Shown in pieces: positions 12,203 through 23,700 of a DNA stretch of 64,000 nucleotides; positions within the stretch are counted from its first letter, which is position 1, and each line of letters starts with the position of its first letter. The translations under genes and the position numbers were made by a program. Origin of the DNA: Lucifuga dentata (lineage: Eukaryota; Chordata; Actinopteri; Ophidiiformes; Bythitidae); assembly GCA_014773175.1 (NCBI GenBank), contig VXCM01000448.1:65662-129661 (forward strand). The letters are read 5' to 3'. The notes beneath the pieces were generated by a model, which had not been told where the DNA came from, made no database searches, and was given only the letters and a program-made list of their open reading frames with translations.

Positions 12203-15200
12203 TATTAACATGTTAAAGTATTTTTCCTTGGTACAAAAATTCTCTCATGTGACAGATTTATTGTTTCTTATTTGACTGCAGAAGAACTACAGGCAACATA
12301 TTGACCAGGTCAAGTACAGTCCAGTGGTAGACACACCAGAGATTATCCTGGCCAGGAAAAATGCTCAGCTTGTCAGCAATGTAAGTAAAAAGCAGATTAT
12401 TGCACATAATATCAACGTGTAGGATTTCTAGTTTGATTAACACCAACTTCATCATGTTGATGCAAAAAGATTATATCTGCATATTCTTTAAATACAGCTG
12501 CACATTGCACTTATGAGCACTGGGCTGACTGTAGTGGTTGCATGTGTAATTTATGTGTCCCTCAGCTAAATTACAAAGCCAACTATGAAAAGACCAAGCA
12601 TCAATATACACTATCCGAGGACCTGCCCCAAATCAAAAAGGCCAAAGACAATGCCGCCTTGTGCAGCGATGTAAGTTAACACGTGGCCATTTTCTCTTAT
12701 ATGTATGCACATCATCCTTCAGATTATAATTGTATAATACTTTATTGTCACTTCAGATTAAATATAAGGAAAAGTGGGAAAAGACCAAGTCTAAAGCCTG
12801 CGACATCGGTGTGGACACCCTGACTGTCAAAGCAGCCAAAACTTCCCGAGACCTTGCCAGTGATGTAAGCAACCCACAAATCAACAAATTCTTCTATGGA
12901 AATAGAGAAAGCACTCCAAGCGAGTCTGAGTTGTTAGTTAAGCAAAAACCTCAGGGATTTCATCAGATATAGTATCCCGCAAATGGAATTTGGTCTGTTG
13001 GGCATGTGTTTCAGATTAAATACAAAGATAACTATAGGAAGAACAAAGAAAGGGCAGTGGGAGTCAACGTCAGCGACTCCAAGACTCTGCACTCTCTACA
13101 GGTGGCCAAGATGAGCAGCGATGTAAGTAACATGCAGATATGCAACTTTGAACACACACGCACACACACACATAATATACACACCTCACATTGTTAGAAA
13201 TGAGCTCATATCTTGTCCTATCCTCCTGTAGTCAAACTCTGCTCCTCATTTCTTTAGATTGAGTACAAGAAAGGCTCCAAAGAGAGCCAGGCTCAGTTCA
13301 GCCTTCCCCTGGACATGGTCAACCTGAGCCACGCCAAGAAGGCGCAGGCCCTGGCCAGTGACGTGGACTACCGCACAAAGCTCCATGACTACACCATCAT
13401 GGCTGATGACATCAAGGTTCAGCAGGCTAAAAAAGCTTATGCACTGCAAAGCGAGGTAAGAAATAGAATGTTTTTTTTTTTTTGCCTTTTACCACTTTGA
13501 AAATGGTAAATTTTATATATGTATGATTTTTTTTCCTGGTTGATGATACTGTTTGCCCTCTGCCCCTCAGAACCAATATCGCTCAGACTTGAACTGGATG
13601 AAAGGAGTGAGCTGGGAGACTGAAGGAAGTCTGGATGTAACCCAGGCCAAGAAAGCTGGAGACCTGCTTAGTGATGTCAGTAGTTAAGCATATGTGTGTT
13701 TTTGTGGCCACACTTAAGTCAGTCTTTGTGTTGCCATGTCCTAGCAATGTACACTCATATATTGACAAGTGACATTTACCGTTTGTCCTTTTTTCCACAG
13801 ACTAAATACCGTCAGAAGGTGGACAGTGTCAAATTCACACAGGTGGCAGATGATCTCTCCATCAAACATGCAAAGAAAAGCCAGGAACTGCAGAGCAACG
13901 TAAGGCTTCTAAAAATATATAAAAATAATATAGCCCATGGCTATAGCTTCTTTAAAGCTATAGCCATGGGGTTTTGGTTTGCAGTTGTCACTTACAATAT
14001 GCCTCTGTCTGATTCTAATTTTACAGCTGACGTACAAGGCAGACACAGAGCAGATGATACACCAATACACCATGACACAAGACGAGCCCCTTTTCAAACA
14101 AGCAAAGGCTAATGCTGACCTTCTTAGTGGGGTAAGAGAAGCAAGAAGCTTCACTGATCATCATAGTATTGAATATGATTTACAGGAAAACTGGCAAAGA
14201 AGCAAGAAAAAAATGTTCAATTATACAAGCAGGAGCAAACACTCCTGCTTTTTGATGTCCTTTTTCACAATAATCATATGGCTGATATATCTACAAAAGC
14301 CATGAGGAACTGTGGGTGCTGAGTTTTTTTTTTTTTCTTAATTCTATTATCTTGAGATCATAAATGATACATTTTGAAATAAGAAATACATTTTCTTGTG
14401 GCTTAATTGTCTTGTTATCTTCAGAAAACAATTTTCTTAATGTCACTATTTCTTAGACCTGGATTTTAATTTAAACAATACATGCTCCATGGTGTAGAAG
14501 ATGTACTTTTGGTGCTGATTATCCCATATCATACATTCCTGCTTATGACCTGGACCACTGGTTATTAAACCAACTTTAACTGAATATTCTAATAACTTAT
14601 TTAGTGTTCTTATATTTCACAAAATCAATTTAATTACTCACAGAGTCAGCCCAATGCCAAAACACCATTCTACCATTGTTTATTTCTGATTTTCCTTAGT
14701 TTCTGACGCACATGTTTATTTTTTGTAGAAAGTGTACAAGAGCAGCTGGGAGAAGCAAAGGGAAAAGGGCTTTGAGCTTAGTATGGACTCTCTCTCCATA
14801 CTCACTGCCAAAGCAAAGAGAGACCTGGCCAGTGATGTGAGTTATTCCGCAAAGAGCTTGTGTCTTTGAAGAGTAAAGGTTGTAGAAAATAAAGTGTAAT
14901 ACAGTATGTATTTTAAGAGATTTAGAGTATACTTTATATTTTAATCTCCACGTTTGCATTTTACTGCACACCTAAAGAAAAACCCACAGACTGGAAGGTG
15001 TGGAAGAGTACGTTAGCATATTTCTTCCTACTGTGATCTCTTGTCCCCTTCCAGGTCAAATACAAGGAGCAGTATGAGAAAAACAAAGGCAAAGTAATTG
15101 GCATTAAGTCAGTCAGCGATGACTCTCAGATGGCCCATTCTGCTCTGGCTACCAAACTACAGAGTGACCTCAATTACAAGAAGGACTACGAGGACACTAA

Positions 15201-17663
15201 GTCCAAATACAGGTGAGACTCTAGACCAAAAACATCTGGTCCTGGTCATTCAGACCCAGAGGTATCTTACCAGGAACTAAAATAGTTCCTGGTAAGATAC
15301 CTCTTACATTTTACACTTGAGAAGCCAGGTAAAAGCAGTTAACTGTCATTTACTTTCTGGTAGGACAGATAACCAGTAGGGCTCTGAGTCACAAGGGCCC
15401 ACATGGAGAGCCAGGTTTCATACCAGTGAAAGAGGCTGCCGTGAATTTTGCATTTGCCACTGATGTTACCTCAGTCATTATTACATGCTCTCCATCGATA
15501 AAATATATTAGCAAAATATTATGTAAAAGCCCCTCAGCTGAATGGCTTGGTGATTTGAGATCATTACCTAATTTTTATCCCAACTGTTCATGTCCTTGGC
15601 CTCTTTGGAAGTAACTGCTGATAAAGATGAGCACTGAGTTTGTTATAAAGATTCAAAAGCCCAAAAATTCTAAAATCATGTAATCTAAAAGAGGTAAAAG
15701 TTTTAATTAGTCAAGTAAAACACTGATTGTCATTGGCTGGTTTTTAATGGACAATTACAATTACAATTGTAAAGGATGTTTCTGTATTATTGACTTATTC
15801 ATTAGCATTATGAATCACTTATATTGTGGCACATAATGTATGGATTACTTTGCTATTAGCTATTGTTTTTCAATGTATATCTTTATGTTGAGGCTAAAAA
15901 CAGTAAGAAGAACTGATCATGTTATTTGATGAAATTAATCTCGTCCTCAGTGTTTCTCTGGATATGCTGAACATCAGCCATGCCAAGAAGGCTCAGGACC
16001 TGGCCACCGATACCACATACAGGACGATCCTCCATGAATACACCACGCTGCCAACTGACATGAATGTCACCTGGGCGAAGAAGGCATATGGACTACAGAG
16101 TGATGTAAGTTTCACTGTTACAAGCTCATCTTCAAGTAAGAATCAGTCAAATTAGCCAAGTCACATTTATTTATTTAGAAGTCTTCAACCAATGTTATAG
16201 CCCTTTTATTAACGATTAATTAAAATGCAGTGCGTACCATTTGCAACTGAAATGTGTGTGTTTGTCTTTAGAAACAGTACAGGTCAGATCTGAACTGGAT
16301 GAAGGGCGTGGGCTGGGAGGCCTCACAATCTCTAGATGTCCAACAGGCCAAGAAAGCCGGAGAGCTCGTCAGTGAGGTACGCTCTGGCTCTGAGGCCCAG
16401 AATACATTGCTGAAATCAGATACAGTTTTGGGAGGCAGATTAAGAAATTAAGCTCTGGGAAATACTGAATTAAAAAGAAAAGGAGTGAAAGTTTTTCAGC
16501 CTTTGACCTTCATCAGCTATTCCCTCATTCACAGTAATTATATTCAGAGTCATATTCAGAGTTAAATGTAATTAAAACCTTTTATAATGTATAATTAATC
16601 TGAGTTTTATTAATAACTATACAAGTATGTAGGTAAATTAGCACAGAGGGCATGAGAAAGTGATAAGCATGATTGCGTAAAGTTGAGCTGGCTCATATCT
16701 GGGTTTATGACTTGGATCAGAATGTATTTAAAGAGCCACGTACCATTCCCGCTCTCTAGAAAGTAGGTTAGGAACGCAGACGGCATTCCAGCTATAAAGA
16801 TGGACCAGACTACAGAAACTGAAGCCATTACATTTCAAAAAGTGCCCCTTTCTTAATCAGGGCTCTATTGCATTTTAGGTACTTTGTTCGTCTGTTCTTG
16901 TCAGTGTCTTGTCTTATCTCAGTTCAGCTTGATGCTCAAAGAAAACAGTTTGGATTATTACAGTCAAATTTGGTAACTGTGCCCAGAAACTTTACAAGTC
17001 AGACATTTTGAAAAATCTGCACTTTTACATTCTGTGTTAGTTCTGTGTGCAGTTCCATTTTTCTTGTTGACAAAACACATTTTTTGTAGAAGTTTTAAAC
17101 TCAATCACTTCTCTTCTTCATAAATACTTTTAAAGAGCAACTAATTTTACACATCAAATTCAGTTTATTGGGTGAGAGACTATTCAGCATATAAATAAAT
17201 AAATATGATGCTAAAACACTAAAAAAGGCACTATTCTAAAATTGTTCACAAATTCAATCCCTAACTTCTAGGCTTGGCTTTAGTTTCGAACTTGTCGTCA
17301 GCACTAACAGGAAGTAACCCATATGATGATGACATATAATGTAGAAGTCAGTTTTCCTGACTTTGAACATCTCCCTCAAATTTTACAAAAGGCTTGGCAT
17401 TTGAGTTCACATTCTGAATGCTCCCCATGAACAATAACTGAATTTTATATGTAAAATTGGTGGAGTTCTCCTTTAATGTAAAGGGCTATAGCAGACGGTG
17501 CTGACTGGCAACACCAGACTCTATTCATAACTTCACAAGCAGCCACTTATCCTCAGGGTCACTTCAGTAAGTAGTCATGCTAGAGTTACCAATGTTATAC
17601 CATGAACAGAAATAGAACAGAGCCTGGAGTTCCTGCTTTTACCATGAACAGATGTATGACAAC

Positions 17664-17717
<54 letters not shown>

Positions 17718-20700
17718 ACCCTCCATCCCTTCCTTCCTTCCTTCCTTCCTTCCTTCCTTCCTTCCTTCCTTCATCAGGTCGTTGTCTGTTTCTAATATTG
17801 TTGTGCCCTCTACTGTTCATTGTGAGCTTGCACACCAGGTATTGCATAGCTTCTTCTGAGTTTTAGTATGATAATTTTTCATGTGTTTTTTTTTTTTTTT
17901 TTTTTTTTTTTAATCTGTAGAAAAAGTACCGTCAGGATGTGAGTGCTCTGAAGTTTACCAGTGTTGAAGACACTCCAGAAATGATCCAGGCCAAATTCAG
18001 CAACAAACTGGCCATCGATGTAAGTTCAGTTGCCACTGTAAGAAAAGTAAACAAAAAAAAATCCCATAAAACTCTAAAAAATATAGCAGATCATCATAGC
18101 TGTATGTAATATTGTATTACAAAACACAAATCAGGTATTTGCACAATAAAATCACATAACTGCCATTTTTGTACATTCCTTCATAAGCTAATAAACACAG
18201 ATGGGAAAGATTCAAATCTACTTACCTAGTCTTGATAGCATGGAGGAAACAAATGGTAATACATAATCTGACTCACTGTTTCATCTAAATGAGGTGTATT
18301 TCTTTACACTTCACAGAGGCTTTATAGGGAGAAGGGTGAGAACATGAAGCATAACTACACACTGAGTGGAGAGCTGCCTGAATACGTGCAGGCCAAAGTC
18401 AATGCTATGAACCTCAGTGAGGTAAGCGCACACATGCAAGCACACAGACACACAAAATCAATTGAACAAACAATTGATCCTTTCAGTCACTGTGCTTTAT
18501 TTGAGGTTTTACTACACTGAAGTACATTTATGTGTATTTGTAGAACCGTTACAAGGAATCGTGGACTAAGATACGTGATGGTGGATACAAGTTACGTCTG
18601 GATGCCATTTCTTTCCAGTCCGCCAAAGCATCCGCAGACATCCTTAGTGATGTGAGCTAGCAACCAAACATCCATTTTCTCTTATCATACACAACTCATT
18701 ATCACTGTGGCTCACCATTCCAACATGTTATTCCAACAGTAACATGTTTAACATTGGGTAGATCCTGTCTTATTAATGATGCAGCTTGCACGCTCACTTT
18801 ACAGTCCTCGAAGTTTGACAGCAAAAATGATCTTCTATAATAACCTGAAAATAAATGATTTGTTGCTACAGCAAAAATACAAAGAAGAATTTGAGAAGAC
18901 CAAAGGCAAGATGATTGGACTGAGGGGACTGCAGGATGACTTGAACATCTCTCATTCAGTCCACGCCAGCAAGCTGCAGAGCGACGTGAGTGTAATTTCA
19001 ACTCAACTGGCAAAAATAATTAAATAATGAAACAAATGTTAAACCCTGCTAAAGATTACCATTAGTTGTAAAGACCCTTTCTTTACCTCTTTCTCATTCT
19101 TGTCTCACTTGCGTCCCTCTAGATTAAATACAAGCAGGACTCAGCGAAGGAGCTCTCCAAGTTCCACCTGCCCATGGACATGTTGGAGGTTGCCCATGCC
19201 AAAAAGGCCCAGTCGCTGGTCAGCGATCAGGACTACAGGCTCACCCTGCACCAATACACCGCTCTGCCCGATGACATGAAGCTGCAGGCGGCTAAGAAAG
19301 CATACGCCTTGCAGAGCGAGGTGAGAGGACAGCAGAGGGCTGCAGACACACTGTTTTAAATGATATAACATATTACAGCTTTGAAGGTGGAGGTCTGATT
19401 TTAACTACAAATTAATATATAAATATAAATATACGGCATTCACAGCAACGTAAAGCCATTCTCTCAGTTTTGCTAATGGAATAGTTTTAGAAGAAAGTAT
19501 TCCAATTGGATAACTGACTGATACTGATTCTTCTTCTTCTTCTTCTTCTTCTTCTTCTTCTTCTTCTTCTTCTTCTTCTTCTTCTTCAGTCCTTTTGGTG
19601 CCATTGGGCACATAAGGCTGCCACAGCGTGTCTCTGACATGATATATCTCTTGCCATTTTTTTGTGCCTTTGCCCAAGACAGGTTCGCTCTTCCCAGTTC
19701 CACCTTTGGTGTTCTTATCTACATCATCTTAGGTCTTCCTCTTTTTAATTTTTTTCCCATTGTATCCAAAACAGTTCTATTTTTGCAGTCTGTTTTCTCG
19801 CCATAGGACATCCAATCCATCTTCATTTTCTTCTTGCCATTTCTTCCATGTTGTTGTTGGCATCCTTTCCTCACTTTTTTGGATGTCCTTTCTTGCCATC
19901 TAATCTATAGAATCATACGTAGGCACTAATGAGTAAATACGCCGATCTTCTTGGTGATTGTAGAGAATTTTTATATAGTATTGTAAAAATTATGTGTGTT
20001 TTTTATTTTTGTCTGTGTATTCATTCTCCACAGAAAATCTATCGCTCTGACCTGAACTACCTGCGTGGTGCCGCCTGGATCGCCACTGGAGCTCTGCAGA
20101 TTGAAGGCTCTAAGAAAGCCACAGACCTCATCAGTGATGTGAGCATCTCATTTTTTAACTACCATATGCTGTACATGACTAAATGTATATAGGTGTAGAT
20201 CCTGGAATGTACAGTCAGTACTGGTGAACGGAAAGAGCTGTAATATTGCATTGTTGTATATTGATGACTTAAAAATCTATTAAGCTTCCTCAGAGACTAA
20301 CTTTCATATTTCTTCCACAGAAAAAGTATCGTCAGCAGCCATACAATTTCAAGCACACATCTGTCACTGACTCCCCAGATATCGTTCATGCCAAAATCAG
20401 TGGACAGATTACAAATGAAGTAAGATGATACACTAATTATTTGATTGAGTAACCGTTACCCTGGAGTGCAAATAATTACTTTTCTACACTTGATAAGAGT
20501 GTATTTTTACTCTCTCTTCCAGCGTTTGTACAAAGAGAAAGGGGTGAATGACCAACACAACTACACTATTACAACTGAGAGACCAGAGATTACACAGGCA
20601 AAGATCAATGCAGCCAACTTTAGTGAGGTGAGTCCATGTGACCCAGAATGATCTTGTATGTCTTCTTTTTCTGTGTACGTTATTTCAATGCAATTGTTTG

Positions 20701-23700
20701 TGTACCTCCAGATCAAGTATAGGGAGTCATGGCACACGCTGAGGGCTCAGGGCTACAAACTCACCATGCAGGATATCCCCTTCCAGGCTGCCAAGAGTTC
20801 CACAGGCATTGCCAGTGATGTAAGGCCATATTAGAGTTGAAACTTTGTCCCAGAAATGGGGCAAAGCGAAATTATTGCTAAAGTGATAAAACACAAAATT
20901 TGCTGTTTTGTAGAAACTGACATCCTTCTGAAATAATGTCAGTGTCATGTTTTATCCTTGTGTGTTGACAATATGCAATGCATGTACTGGATCTGCATTT
21001 TGATGTTGAAATAAACCACAACTGTTGCTTCTTCCTCTCTATAGTACCAGTACAAACACAATCACCTGCTGGAAAAGGGAAAGCACATTGGTGTCAAGAG
21101 CGTCTTGGAAGACCCGCTTCTGCTGCATTGCCTGCAGGCGGGCCGGCTGGCCAGCGACCAGGAGTACCGCAAGGATGCACTGACAGCCAGTGGCCGGTAC
21201 CACCTCACCTCTGACATGATGCATCTGGTGACAGCTAAGAATGCCCAGGCTCTGGCCAGTGAGCAGGACTACAGGAAGAGGCTACATGAGTACACGGTGC
21301 TTCCTGATGACATGAAGGTCAAGTGGGCCAAAAAGGCCTACGACTTGCAGAGCGAGGTAAGAGGAGATGAGGAAGGAATGGGAGGAAGGCAGGGGAGGGA
21401 GGAGGAGAAGGCAACATTAATATGATGCAACTTCATTTTCTTGCTTCCAGAAACTCTATAAGTCAGACCTCAGTTTCATGAAGGGCGTGGCCTGGGATGG
21501 AGTGGGTGCACCTCAGCTTGAGTCGGCCAAGAAAGCTGGAGAGCTTTTAAGTGATGTAAGCACATACAGCAAATGGTTTTGTTGCAAACACACTTTTACA
21601 TATTGCATATGAACCTTCATTCTACATTTACACAATAGTTTTTATATTAAAGCAACAACTGTGAGCTTGTCACAGTTGAATTTGTTAGAAAAACAGGAAA
21701 AACAAGGATCTGGTCACTGATTCTACAGTATGATTATATTTTATGGCAGCCATGTTTGATGCAGTTTGCCCTGTGTCCTTTTGCTGTTCAAATCAGCATC
21801 AAATTAACTTGAAAATTGTAAGTGGGGGTCACAATACGAAATCTTCTAAAGCCCAATATTCAAGGAAATTAAGGATTTTTTTTAAGACTAAAATTGATTA
21901 CGTAAGTTTACGTATTTGTCTCATAATTTAATTATGTCTGTGTTTTCCCTTGAAGATTTATTTTAACCCAAGTTCCAGCCATCTATATTTTTTGTTATTT
22001 AAGTGTATGTGGTCTCCATTCATGCAGAAGAAGTATCGCCAGCAGCCTGACAGACTGAAGTTCACGTCAGTGGCTGACTCTCCTGATATCCTCCACGCCA
22101 AGAACAGTTATCACCAGTGTAGCGAGGTAGAGTGAACAGCATATTTCATATAGAAGTAATAGTATCTGAAGATGCATATACATAATTTGACTAGTACTAT
22201 TATATCTTTATACAACTGTAAAATCTGAATCCATCTGATGCTAATACTACTTTTATTGTCTTCACACTTCAGAGGCTGTACAAATCAGGGAAGAATGATG
22301 ACATGCATAAGTACACATTACACGCAGATGATCCAGACTTCATCAGAGCCAAGATTAATGCCCAACAGATTAGTGATGTAAGACACTCCTCCACGCCTTC
22401 CCAGCAGTAAATGAAATTAAATGATTTAATTTGAAAAGCCGGCAATTTCTATTACTGACATTCTTTATCTTGAACTTTCTTTTCCCATGAAGAAAGTTTA
22501 CAAGGCATCCGGGGAACAGATTAAATCATCAGGCTACGACCTGAGGTTGGATGCTATTCCCTTCCAAACTGCTAAGGCCTCCAGAGAAATTGCCAGTGAT
22601 GTGAGTTAATGTCATAATCATGAGTCCCTTTAACATTTCTGCAAACTTCTGGAAGCACAAATAAGGGCATTACTTTAAAAACAAAACAAAACAAAAACAG
22701 ACTTGCATCTGAATATAGAAAAGAAAGCAGCATGCCATTATTATCTTTTCAGTAGTAGCATTTAACATTAATTTATTGTTTGTTTAGAGCCCTAAAAATC
22801 TGTCACAAGTTGAATGGAATTGTGAAAACTGGACCATTTTTCTTCTTGTAATAGTTCCGCTATAAGGAGTCCCATCTGAAGGAGAAGGGCCAGCAGGTGG
22901 GACTGCGCTGTGTTGAGGATGACCCTAAGATGGTGCACTTTCTAGCAGCCAGCAAACTCCAGAGCAACCTGGAATATAAACGCCTGTCTAAGGAGGCGCG
23001 CTCCCACTACAAAATCCATGCAGACCAGCCCGAGTTCCTGCAGGCCAAAAAGAGCCAGGCGCAGGCCAGTGACATCACCTACCGCCACAAACTCCACGAC
23101 TACACCTGTGACCCCGAACAGCTCAACGTCAAACACGCCAAGCAGGCCTACAAGCTGCAGAGTGATGTAAGTTATGGTGTGTTTAGCATTTAGACTTTGT
23201 TTCCTACTCGGCCTACTTCAGCACACATTTCCTTCCCGGATCTTCAGCGCACTAACTGTTGGTCTCTGTTTTTGCAGGTGAACTACAAGTCAGACTTGAA
23301 CTGGATCAAGGGAGCGGGCTGGACCCCTCCTGGATCCCACAAGGCCGAACTTGCCCGCCGGGCTGCAGAACTGGGGTTGGCTGAGGGAGTTAGCACGGAT
23401 GAGGCGATTGCAAAGTACCAACATATGATGATGGTGAGAAAACATGGAGGAATAATCTATTAATTTACTGAAGATCAGTTGAGTGCTGGAGTACTCAAAT
23501 ACAAGGTCCACTTACCAAATTTCCACTGCGTCAAAGGAATTATGGATTAAATTACAGTAATAAATTATTAATCAATTAATTACATTTATAACAACTCCAT
23601 GGGGAGTAAGGGACAGGATAGCAATTTTAAGATTTTTTGCTTCACGTCCAGATTGTATTTTGGTCTGGATCCAGACCAGGGACCACCTATGTGAGGTTTA

